Shown here in pieces: positions 24,016 to 30,799 of a stretch of DNA of 64,000 nt. Below the pieces are notes generated by a model that worked only from the letters and a program-made list of their open reading frames with translations, did not search any database and had not been told where the DNA came from. Made by a program: the position numbers and the translations under genes. The stretch is from positions 1 to 64,000 of the IMG/VR virus record IMGVR_UViG_3300042521_002893, one strand, 5' to 3'. Source of the DNA: a virus. Position 1 is the stretch's first letter, and every line of letters starts with the position of its first letter.

Positions 24016-24312
24016 CTAGACTACACTATTATACAGACTCATTAATCCTTCCCATAGATTGCTACTACTGGATAGCAAAGGATGGGAAGTTGTTAGATCT
24101 TCTGTGTCTTTATTTAGCAGATCTAGGATCTGCCAAGCTATAAACTCATCAAATGTTGCGGTAAAACCCTGATAGGGATCATCATTTTCCTCACCGTCAT
24201 ATACAATGGTAGCAGTAGAAATCAATCCCAATAGATCGCTACCGATCCCATACCTGTTGCCGATAAACTCTAGAGCGCGTAAGTCATCTCTGTCGAATGT
24301 TAAATGATGCAT
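24016..24312 (-). CDS. Hypothetical protein, 98 aa
   Basis: Unknown acidic helical protein (DRDDLRALEFIGNRYGIGSDLLGLI). First gene after the tandem promoters at 24372-24400 and 24466-24508. Function not evident. Confidence 0.65.
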   Translation of the reverse strand: MHHLTFDRDDLRALEFIGNRYGIGSDLLGLISTATIVYDGEENDDPYQGFTATFDEFIAWQILDLLNKDTEDLTTSHPLLSSSSNLWEGLMSLYNSVV

Positions 24313-24371
24313 AACTTTTCTTTCCCTTTCCTTTACTTGTTTGTAGCGTTTCTCTGTACTCTTACCCTTAT

Positions 24372-24400
24372 AATCTATCTTATTAAGGGTAAGTTGTCAA
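24372..24400 (-). promoter_or_regulatory. Proximal promoter of the 98-aa gene
   Basis: Minus-strand TTGACA (24395-24400), 17 nt, TAGATT (24372-24377). Confidence 0.75.
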
Positions 24401-24465
24401 CACTGGGTCACAGCTAATTATTTTTTTTTATTTGGTAGGGCTTAGCTGTAATTCCCTAACAATTT

Positions 24466-24508
24466 AATAATACCAAACTGACAAAATGATAGTGTGATAG
24501 CGATCACA
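24466..24508 (-). promoter_or_regulatory. CRP-type site with class II-like spacing
   Basis: TGTGATAGCGATCACA at 24493-24508 matches TGTGA-N6-TCACA. A TATTAT-like -10 lies at about 24467-24472 on the minus strand. Confidence 0.7.
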
Positions 24509-24766
24509 ATTAACCTATTTAATAACCTATAGCGATCATTGTATTTTATCTATGATTTTATTCCCTATTGTACGCTTCTATAAGCTTAGTGAATAGCTGT
24601 AAGGTATCAGAGTATTAGAGAATAGATATCCTAGCCTTGTAAGGCTTAAGAGATAGGGTAGAAATGATTATTCAGTAGATATAGATAGGGCAGAACGATC
24701 GCACTAGGTTGTAACGTTTATTGATTATATAGGTATTTAGGTATATAACTATATAGCGATGAATGA
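24493..24766. repeat. Large intergenic direct repeat, copy 1
   Basis: About 270 bp that recurs at 26107-26400 with high identity, including GGTATCAGAGTATTAGAGAA, CCTAGCCTTGTAAGGCTTAA and the TATATAACTATATAGCGATG motif (about 24743-24762). No coding capacity. Copy 2 has small insertions. Confidence 0.8.
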
Positions 24767-24767
24767 G

Positions 24768-24832
24768 ATAGTACAAATGATCGCTAGTACATTTTAACCT
24801 GATACGGTTACACTAGCGATCATTTGTACTAT
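24768..24832 (-). terminator. Terminator hairpin of the amidoligase gene
   Basis: 21-bp perfect stem beginning ATAGTACAAATGATCGCTAG (24768-24788 / 24812-24832), 14 nt after the amidoligase stop. Confidence 0.75.
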
Positions 24833-24846
24833 TCTATGGGAAAATA

Positions 24847-26025
24847 TTAGTTATTATTTTCTAACCATTCTACTAAGTTAGGATATAACGCCTTATGTTC
24901 CCTAACGTAATCCGTAAAATTATTCCAAGTTAATTCTAACATAGATTGATCTTTAACCCATACGGTTAAACAGTGAACGAATTCTAATCTAGCTAAAATC
25001 AGCTTAGGATCTATAGTAGATGTAAAAGTTCTAAACTCTATAGTATCGTTATTTTGCAGATTTATCGCTTCATAGCGAGACGATTGTTTTTTCTTAACAT
25101 CGGTTATTTTCTTAGGGCTTAATTTTGCCCACTTACTAGGATTTCTCCCAGATAATTCTATTATGTTATCCTGATTATCAGGATTATTAATAAACACTAA
25201 CATCTTACCAATAGATAATTGAGATATAGGCTTTCTACTGATATGAACATGCAAACCTATATTATGATCATCATCGGTGTCAATATCTGGATTATTAGAG
25301 AAAAATTCTGTTATCTTTTCTCTGTGGATAGCTAAACTACATGGGGCTGTAACTATCTCAAATCCAGGCATAGAGATACTACTATCCTCCTTAAGGATAG
25401 CGTAACCATCCAATAAGTCTGATACTGTGTTAGCGGTATCATTCAAATCATCGCTTGTATAAACCTCTAGTTCTAACCCCAGATATAAATCATCCTTAGG
25501 ATTCCCTAAAAAATCTAACTCATCTAATGGATTATAGTTGTAATCTTTAATACGATCGCTCTTAACGTGGTTTACATAACAACTATCACAATACGTGCTA
25601 TCTTCTGTATAGTTTGCGCTAGAATCACTATAATAATTATCACAATCACCACAGCAAAAATAACCGTATTCATAACATTTACTACAAATTGTCTTACCAT
25701 TATCTTCAATATGGTATTCTGATAAATCATCACTATGATGATTATCACAATCATCGCATGTAAACGTTTCTTTTTTTACACAGTTATTGCAGTATCTCTC
25801 TGGGTCTCTAGAGTATTCCCTCGTGTACACTGTCTCTAGATCATCTTCCAATGTTGCATTATCGCAATGATCACAGTAGCATACACAATCATTACAATAG
25901 ATAGAATCATCTATTTCTATAACATCATCGGTGTCAAGATCTTGACTGCATTCTACACAGCAAACTTCAATACTAGATTCTATCGCTGTAGTGAATTGTG
26001 ATAGGTCAAATAGTAAAGTTTGCAT
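24847..26025 (-). CDS. Putative amidoligase (ATP-grasp-like) with Cys-rich zinc-binding N-terminus, 392 aa
   Basis: The C-terminal half shows the phage/fungal amidoligase signatures: LGLELEVY at about residue 180, GFEIVTAPCS at about 226, GLHVHIS at about 258 and RYEAINLQNNDTIEFRTFTS at about 317. Such carboxylate-amine ligases (COOH-NH2 ligase superfamily) use ATP to join an amino group to a carboxylate, for example in peptide tagging or cell-wall modification. Residues about 22-150 hold at least seven CxxC pairs (CVEC, CNDC, CDHC, CNNC, CDDC, CSKC, CGDC, CDSC), probably serial zinc ribbons for target recognition. It is the largest leftward early gene apart from MurA and is under a CRP-type promoter. 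Substrate unknown. Confidence 0.8.
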   Translation of the reverse strand: MQTLLFDLSQFTTAIESSIEVCCVECSQDLDTDDVIEIDDSIYCNDCVCYCDHCDNATLEDDLETVYTREYSRDPERYCNNCVKKETFTCDDCDNHHSDDLSEYHIEDNGKTICSKCYEYGYFCCGDCDNYYSDSSANYTEDSTYCDSCYVNHVKSDRIKDYNYNPLDELDFLGNPKDDLYLGLELEVYTSDDLNDTANTVSDLLDGYAILKEDSSISMPGFEIVTAPCSLAIHREKITEFFSNNPDIDTDDDHNIGLHVHISRKPISQLSIGKMLVFINNPDNQDNIIELSGRNPSKWAKLSPKKITDVKKKQSSRYEAINLQNNDTIEFRTFTSTIDPKLILARLEFVHCLTVWVKDQSMLELTWNNFTDYVREHKALYPNLVEWLENNN

Positions 26026-26079
26026 TTTTATACTCCATTTTCTGTGTAGCGTTAGGCTGATTTGATCAACCGTGATAAC

Positions 26080-26122
26080 AATATAACGTTGCTAGCGATC
26101 TAATAGTGTGATCGCAGTCACA
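26080..26122 (-). promoter_or_regulatory. CRP-type promoter of the amidoligase gene
   Basis: TGTGATCGCAGTCACA at 26107-26122; TATATT -10 (26080-26085 on the minus strand) lies 34.5 bp from the site centre, which places the site at about -41.5, the class II position. The TATATTGTTATC context repeats at 27.93 kb. Confidence 0.75.
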
Positions 26123-26400
26123 ACTAACTTATTTAATAACCTATAGCGATCATTGTATTTTATTTATGATTTTATTCCCTATTGTAAGGGTCTGTAAGCT
26201 TAGTGAATAGCTGTAAGGTATCAGAGTATTAGAGAATAGATATCCTAGCCTTGTAAGGCTTAAGAGATAGGGTAGAAATGATTATTTAGTGGGGGATTAT
26301 TCAGTAGATATAGATAGGATAGGTCAGGACGATCGCACCAGGTTGTAATAGTTATTAGTTATTTAGGTATTTAGGTATATAACTATATAGTGATAAATAG
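26107..26400. repeat. Large intergenic direct repeat, copy 2
   Basis: Copy of 24493-24766 with small insertions, including about 14 bp near 26287. The TATATAACTATATAGTGATA motif is at about 26377-26396. The stretch 26026-26532 carries no gene. Confidence 0.8.
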
Positions 26401-26456
26401 GATAAATAAAAAATAGCGTATGGCAGAAAGTAAAACAGGATGATAGATAAATATGA

Positions 26457-26519
26457 TAGTACAAGCGATCGCTAGTATAACCGTATCAGGGTAAAATATA
26501 CTAGCGATCATTTGTACTA
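26457..26519 (-). terminator. Terminator hairpin
   Basis: 23-nt arms starting TAGTACAAGCGATCGCTAGT pair with two mismatches; same family as the hairpin at 24768. Follows the 69-aa gene at 26533. Confidence 0.7.
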
Positions 26520-26532
26520 AAAACTGGTTAGG

Positions 26533-26742
26533 TTAATCACTCAGCAAAATGCTATGATTTAGCGCCCTACTGAGAATAGATATCCCTGTCTTTAACTCTC
26601 TAGTACGTATATATTTAACAGGATAGTAAAAATTACCAATGTTTGCCGTATAAAGTTGAAAATGAAAAATTAAATTATTGTCAATTGTCACGATTGCAAC
26701 AATTTTACCGTTATTGTGTAACGTCCCAATAAGTTTAGCCAT
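26533..26742 (-). CDS. Small protein family member, 69 aa
   Basis: MAKLIGTLHNNGKIVAIVTIDNNLIFHFQLY resembles the starts of the proteins at 27294 and 27660 (MA(V/N)..., a V/A-T-I-D-N/A-(L/M)-I-(F/H)-H strand pattern, then a helix). Three related small genes share a conserved hairpin in the gaps between them. Function unknown. Confidence 0.7.
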   Translation of the reverse strand: MAKLIGTLHNNGKIVAIVTIDNNLIFHFQLYTANIGNFYYPVKYIRTRELKTGISILSRALNHSILLSD

Positions 26743-26778
26743 GATTCTAGACTCCTTTAACGTGTTTGCTGAGTTATT

Positions 26779-26820
26779 GCCTAGGCTTTACTAGGCTAGC
26801 TTGAAAGCGCGCGTAAGATT
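26779..26820. repeat. Intergenic hairpin repeat, copy 1 of 3
   Basis: GCCTAG-GCTTTA-CTAGGC hairpin followed by TAGCTTGAAAGCGCGCGTAA. Identical over 42 nt to copy 3 (27620-27661); copy 2 (27248-27269) keeps only the hairpin. It is just 3' of each upstream gene on the minus strand. Confidence 0.8.
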
Positions 26821-26832
26821 ATGGATTGAATA

Positions 26833-27213
26833 CTAGTGTAGACCGTTATACCATCCTGAATCAACTATATCATCACGTAAATCATAGATATCATTATGAT
26901 CTGGCTGCATGATATATAGATCGCCTTCCCCACTGACACCACCATCGTATGTTTGTACTACTACAATAGAGCGATCATCTAGCTTGAAAGCGTTATACCA
27001 TACTTCTATACCGTCACCATTATCAAACTCATCGCCCTGTGAAAGATGTTCATAGATAGCTTGATCATCATCACCGAAATTTATATTATTCTCTGATCGA
27101 TCGCTATAAATACTCATCGCACTATAAATAGATTTTCGGGAAGCTTTGCATTCAATACCGGTTAACCGTTTAACCACGTTAGCGACATGTTGTAGTTTCT
27201 TACTTGCGGGCAT
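26833..27213 (-). CDS. Hypothetical protein, 126 aa
   Basis: Unknown acidic protein. N-terminal basic helix (KKLQHVANVVKRLTG), then Asp-rich body with GDGIEVWYNAFKLDDRSIVVVQTYDGG. AAGGAATT upstream of the ATG. Between two copies of the intergenic hairpin repeat. Confidence 0.7.
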   Translation of the reverse strand: MPASKKLQHVANVVKRLTGIECKASRKSIYSAMSIYSDRSENNINFGDDDQAIYEHLSQGDEFDNGDGIEVWYNAFKLDDRSIVVVQTYDGGVSGEGDLYIMQPDHNDIYDLRDDIVDSGWYNGLH

Positions 27214-27247
27214 AACCTTAAATTCCTTAATTGTGTAGTGAATTATT

Positions 27248-27269
27248 GCCTAGGCTTTACTAGGCTAGC
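27248..27269. repeat. Intergenic hairpin repeat, copy 2 of 3
   Basis: GCCTAGGCTTTACTAGGCTA core, as in copies 1 and 3, but with a different 3' flank. Confidence 0.75.
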
Positions 27270-27293
27270 CTGAGAAACCGTGGTTATGGAATA

Positions 27294-27575
27294 CTAGCGA
27301 TCGTTTGTGTATAAATCTGATAGATTGGGAGTCCGATCCCAACTGAATACGGTATGATCGCTAGACTGTGTAATAAAATCTAGCTCATAGCCAGATAGTT
27401 TTATTAAATTATCCTCAGCTTGCCTAAGATCTGAGAATTTTAATAATTGACCGTTTGTCCTAATCTTACACAGAATAATTATATCATCATTCTCACAAAT
27501 AACAGCCACTTCGGCGTATAGCCAGGGGTCGGGACAAACAGTGTAAAACGATCCAATTATCTTGATAACAGCCAT
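27294..27575 (-). CDS. Small protein family member, 93 aa
   Basis: Related to 26533 and 27660: strand pairs (YAEVAVICENDDIIILCKIRTNG), then LLKFSDLRQAEDNLIKLSGYELDF, which parallels IRFKSLRKAQECLEKISGHDLRF in the 67-aa gene. Has an extra C-terminal tail. Function unknown. Confidence 0.7.
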   Translation of the reverse strand: MAVIKIIGSFYTVCPDPWLYAEVAVICENDDIIILCKIRTNGQLLKFSDLRQAEDNLIKLSGYELDFITQSSDHTVFSWDRTPNLSDLYTNDR

Positions 27576-27619
27576 GGTATTGTCTCCTTAATGATTGTGT
27601 AGCGATCTGTGGACTAATA

Positions 27620-27661
27620 GCCTAGGCTTTACTAGGCTAGCTTGAAAGCGCGCGTAAGATT
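27620..27661. repeat. Intergenic hairpin repeat, copy 3 of 3
   Basis: Identical to copy 1 over 42 nt, including the CTTGAAAGCGCGCG flank. Confidence 0.8.
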
Positions 27662-27863
27662 AAAGCGTAGTAAACCTTAAGTCATGGCCAGAAATCTTCT
27701 CTAAACATTCTTGGGCTTTTCTTAAGCTTTTAAAGCGTATAGTGTTTTTATTACCGCCATAAAGCCTACAGTGAATAATCATATTAGCGTCAATCGTTAC
27801 CCTAGCATACCCTATTAAGGTATCGGGATTATGAAATAATCCTAACGTAATCTTGTTAGCCAT
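27660..27863 (-). CDS. Small protein family member, 67 aa
   Basis: Begins MANKITLGLFHNPDTLIGYARVTIDANMIIHCRLY; the C-terminal helix is homologous to that of the 93-aa gene. First gene of the 26.5-27.9 kb operon, behind a CRP-type promoter. Confidence 0.7.
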   Translation of the reverse strand: MANKITLGLFHNPDTLIGYARVTIDANMIIHCRLYGGNKNTIRFKSLRKAQECLEKISGHDLRFTTL

Positions 27864-27926
27864 GATTTTAGACTCCTTTAACGTGTTGTAGCGTGTTATT
27901 CAGTTAACTTAGTTAACCTTGATAAC

Positions 27927-27969
27927 AATATATCCCTAACGCTAATCTGTTTGTGTGATTACGATCACA
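27927..27969 (-). promoter_or_regulatory. CRP-type promoter
   Basis: TGTGATTACGATCACA (27954-27969); TATATT -10 at 27927-27932 on the minus strand, 34.5 bp from the site centre exactly as in the amidoligase promoter. Confidence 0.75.
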
Positions 27970-28218
27970 ATTAACCTACAATATTTATAAATGATAACCA
28001 TAGATATATCTAGATATATATTCTCAGTGTGAGATATCCCCTACAGATTAAAGACGGTAGTACACCTGTACTAGGGGTCGTATAGCACTTCTCCATATTT
28101 TTTCAATTTTTTTTATCCAATTTTTTTATCCATATTCTTTTCCTTCAAGGACGATCGCACTTCTATACGATTCCTTTCTCATCCGGTTTTGATCCTCATC
28201 CAAGGACGATCGCGTTTT
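27970..28218. other. Non-coding stretch
   Basis: No gene. AT-rich with two near-identical AAGGACGATCGC blocks (28148-28160 and 28202-28213) and pyrimidine-rich runs. I see no clear promoter in it. Confidence 0.5.
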
Positions 28219-28407
28219 TCATATTATTTTCATAATTATCTCTATCGACAGAATAGTTACGTTTTCTATCTCGGTGTTAACCAAGTTAGCGACATATTGT
28301 TTAGCTTGTGTTTTAGGATCGTCATTAGTGAACATGTGCATTAGGCATGAGGATGCGATCATTTCGCCGGGTAATTTAACGAAGTATGATACTTTAACGG
28401 TATTCAA
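28219..28407 (-). CDS. Hypothetical protein, 62 aa
   Basis: MNTVKVSYFVKLPGEMIASSCLMHMFTND and a helix DPKTQAKQYVANLVN, then a strand IENVTILSIEIIM. Beta-alpha-beta small domain; unknown. AAGGGGG supports the ATG. Confidence 0.65.
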   Translation of the reverse strand: MNTVKVSYFVKLPGEMIASSCLMHMFTNDDPKTQAKQYVANLVNTEIENVTILSIEIIMKII

Positions 28408-28489
28408 AGTGACCCCCTTCTGTTTATATATGGGACATTGAGAATTGAAAAAGCGATTTTTTTTTCGGGAATATTTTTTCGGTCAAAAA

Positions 28490-28864
28490 TTAGGGTGACC
28501 ATTTATGAAATTCGACGATCGTATAAAAGCTGAAAGAAACTTTATTTGATTGATGTTCACTTGCTAGCATGATATTACTTTCCTTTGGTTCTACACCAGG
28601 GGCGTAACTGACTGTTATGTGTGGATGTCGATTAACACATGGTATATCGTTTGGTAATTGTACACGGACTGCTTGTATGCGATCGTTCCAGCAGTTTTCA
28701 TAGGCTAATACGAACACTCTTTTGCCAATGACATCTTTGAAGATATGTTCTTCTGTTCCAAAGACTAAGGTTATATGATGAGGATTTCCGTTTGGGTATA
28801 TAGGTTTTATTTGTGCAAAATCTTTTAGAGCAGATGGGACAGTTAACCAAAGAATACCTTTCAT
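28490..28864 (-). CDS. 2H phosphoesterase-like protein, 124 aa
   Basis: Two HxT motifs, HHITLVFG (H30, T32) and HPHITVSYAPG (H82, T84), each followed by hydrophobic residues, are the defining pair of the 2H phosphoesterase superfamily, which cleaves cyclic or 2'-5' phosphodiesters. The length fits a single minimal domain. In phages, 2H enzymes include RNA-repair proteins and Acb1, which destroys CBASS cyclic nucleotides. This protein could be such an anti-defence enzyme, but the family is broad. Overlaps the upstream gene by ATGA. Confidence 0.75.
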   Translation of the reverse strand: MKGILWLTVPSALKDFAQIKPIYPNGNPHHITLVFGTEEHIFKDVIGKRVFVLAYENCWNDRIQAVRVQLPNDIPCVNRHPHITVSYAPGVEPKESNIMLASEHQSNKVSFSFYTIVEFHKWSP

Positions 28865-29049
28865 AGAACCACCGTGGTTGACTTCAGAAGATCGCCATCA
28901 ACAAAGATATTAAACGTGAGTGGCCATAGATAACCATTAGTTGAGGCAAAATCTTTAGCACATTGAAGTTCGATCGCTTCGTTGCGATCAACGTCTAAGG
29001 TTTTAGGTTCTTGTGAGATCCAGTTCTCTACGGTATATGAGACTATCAT
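28861..29049 (-). CDS. Hypothetical protein, 62 aa
   Basis: Start at ATG 29049 (MIVSYTVENWISQEP) because it overlaps the TGA of the upstream gene; the frame opens at 29079. Ends TFNIFVDGDLLKSTTVVL. Middle gene of a three-gene coupled operon with the 2H protein. Unknown. Confidence 0.65.
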   Translation of the reverse strand: MIVSYTVENWISQEPKTLDVDRNEAIELQCAKDFASTNGYLWPLTFNIFVDGDLLKSTTVVL

Positions 29050-29342
29050 AGGTTTAGGTGTTCGTGTAGTAGTATGCAATCAGCGCTGAATGGGATATCG
29101 ATTTCTTCTAGGTGTACGGTACCTTCCTTCTCCTTTATCTCTATAATCGTACTCTCAAATACTTCAATGAGAGGCGCTTCATACTTGGATAAAAGGACAC
29201 CGAATACCGTAAGATTGCGGATCTTCCAGGTATATAGTGTACTATAGCGATCTTTTTCTGACAGCGATCGTATGGGAATGTTCTTCAACCATATATCGCG
29301 CTTTTCAAAAGATCTGAACTGGTATAGCATTGTGCGTTCCAT
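29046..29342 (-). CDS. Hypothetical protein, 98 aa
   Basis: Start at ATG 29342 (MERTMLYQFRSFEKRDIWL) with AAAGGAGGA upstream. Beta-rich with FESTIIEIKEKEG. First gene of the operon that ends with the 2H phosphoesterase; a functional link is possible but unproven. Confidence 0.65.
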   Translation of the reverse strand: MERTMLYQFRSFEKRDIWLKNIPIRSLSEKDRYSTLYTWKIRNLTVFGVLLSKYEAPLIEVFESTIIEIKEKEGTVHLEEIDIPFSADCILLHEHLNL

Positions 29343-29420
29343 GTGATCCTCCTTTTCATCCACTATAGCATAAGTGTCACCTTTGTGCTACACTGTTATC
29401 AGTTTATTAGAGGAGATGCT

Positions 29421-29696
29421 ATGAGGGTTGTTATCGAAATGGAGTTACCGGAGAATTTCTTACAGGTTGTAAAAAATATCATCTGGGACAATGATCCTAA
29501 TATATCGGAGATATGTGAAGGTTTAATGAGTAGACAAGGTTTTTACAAGCTCCTTGGGGGTGAGAGACATACCATTACCCTTGATAAGTTAGATAAAGTA
29601 AGAGAGAGGTTAAACGATAAAAGACTAGATGAATGTCTGGGTGATATAATTCACTTAAGTAGACGTATAGAAGCTTTAGTAAAATCAAGCCAATAG
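29421..29696 (+). CDS. Hypothetical protein, 91 aa (rightward)
   Basis: One of very few rightward genes in this arm. MRVVIEMELPENFLQVVKNII, a helical body with DNDPNISEICEGLMSRQGFYKLL and a C-terminal helix. GAGGAGATG ribosome site. Its CAA TAG ending lies in the arm of the hairpin at 29691-29741. Unknown; the helical start may resemble an antitoxin or DNA-binding protein. Confidence 0.7.
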   Translation: MRVVIEMELPENFLQVVKNIIWDNDPNISEICEGLMSRQGFYKLLGGERHTITLDKLDKVRERLNDKRLDECLGDIIHLSRRIEALVKSSQ

Positions 29697-29741
29697 CAGA
29701 AGGAGGATCGCATATTTCGTGCGATCCTCCTTCTGCTATTG
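29691..29741. terminator. Bidirectional terminator shared by convergent genes
   Basis: A perfect 22-bp stem, 29691-29712 and 29720-29741, starting CAATAGCAGAAGGAGGATCG. Both convergent genes end with CAA TAG inside opposite arms, and U-like runs flank it (TAAAACTTT downstream). Confidence 0.85.
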
Positions 29742-29915
29742 TAAAACTTTGTTAGAAAGACATTTGTCTCTTACATCGATTATTTCTTGCGATCGTTCTA
29801 AGGGTAATCCTGTTTTGTGGGATAGTTCAAAAGCATCGTATACACCATCAGTAACATCTAAAAGAGCAGCGATAATTTCTTCTCTAGATACTTCATTGAT
29901 TTGATTGTCAAACAT
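29736..29915 (-). CDS. Hypothetical protein, 59 aa
   Basis: Translation begins MFDNQINEVSREEIIAALLD and ends SQEIIDVRDKCLSNKVLQ; the centre has LSHKTGLPLER. Reads as a small helix-turn-helix-like or antitoxin-like protein. Stop lies inside the shared hairpin. Unknown function. Confidence 0.65.
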   Translation of the reverse strand: MFDNQINEVSREEIIAALLDVTDGVYDAFELSHKTGLPLERSQEIIDVRDKCLSNKVLQ

Positions 29916-29929
29916 TTATTTTATGTCCT

Positions 29930-30799
29930 TTAAGAATCGATGTATAGATCATAGCATCTGTTTGCAAAAACCGTGTCTCTATATTGGTATGTTTCAAAGA
30001 GGTTTTTGTAAAACTCTGACAATCTTTTAGATTTGCTTAAAAAGTTGATCGCATTTTGGCCGTACAGATCAACTAGATCACATTGATTATCCAGTCTCAT
30101 CTCGGCACATTGTCTAGCCAATTCTGAATATCTTCTTTGTATCAGTATTTTATCAATGTTAAATCGTATGCTGTTAGATATAAATAACCTTTTATATAGA
30201 ACTTCATCAACAAAACCCAGTTTGGATATTTCTATCAGTCTAAGCCATAGATCTCTATCCTGGGCATAATAAAAAGCTTTTCGATAACCACCAATGCGAT
30301 CGTAGTGATATTTTCTTATCATTACTTCTCCACCAGTGAAGCAATTACGACCGTTGATTAATGAATATTGAAAGTTATCAGGATGATCGCATACTCTAGT
30401 ACGTCGATATATATTACCTCCATGAGACATATCACAATCGAAAACATTACAACCCACAGCACTAAGATCGCGATCGTCCTTTAGAAGTCTATATTGTTTT
30501 TCCAATCGTGTTGGATAGGAAATATCTCCTGAACCATGGATGGCAATATAGTCACCAGATGATTGTTCAATGGCGTTGAGTAATCCATTAACAAAACCAA
30601 TGTTTATGGAATGACGAATTACTCTAAGTCGTGGATCTTGAAACTTTAGTAACTCTTCGTAGGTATGGTCCGTTGAACAATCATCGAAGGCAATGATCTC
30701 AAGGTTTGTGTAGGTTTGTCTTAATAGGCTGCCGATAGAGGTTCTAACAAGGTTGCCGCGATTATAGAAGCCCGTTACAATACTAATTAAATCACTCAT
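29930..30799 (-). CDS. Family 2 glycosyltransferase, 289 aa
   Basis: GT-A fold signature: ISIVTGFYNRGNLVRTSIGSLLRQTYTNLEIIAFDDCSTDHTYE at residues 5-48, then GDYIAIHGSGDISYPTRLEKQ at about 80-100 where most GT2 enzymes have DxD, and YYAQDRDLWLRL (catalytic ED/QDRDLW motif) at about 195. Transfers a sugar from a nucleotide-sugar; acceptor unknown. It overlaps the MurA gene's end by 8 nt, suggesting an operon acting on cell-surface polymers. Length and motifs look intact. Confidence 0.85.
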   Translation of the reverse strand: MSDLISIVTGFYNRGNLVRTSIGSLLRQTYTNLEIIAFDDCSTDHTYEELLKFQDPRLRVIRHSINIGFVNGLLNAIEQSSGDYIAIHGSGDISYPTRLEKQYRLLKDDRDLSAVGCNVFDCDMSHGGNIYRRTRVCDHPDNFQYSLINGRNCFTGGEVMIRKYHYDRIGGYRKAFYYAQDRDLWLRLIEISKLGFVDEVLYKRLFISNSIRFNIDKILIQRRYSELARQCAEMRLDNQCDLVDLYGQNAINFLSKSKRLSEFYKNLFETYQYRDTVFANRCYDLYIDS

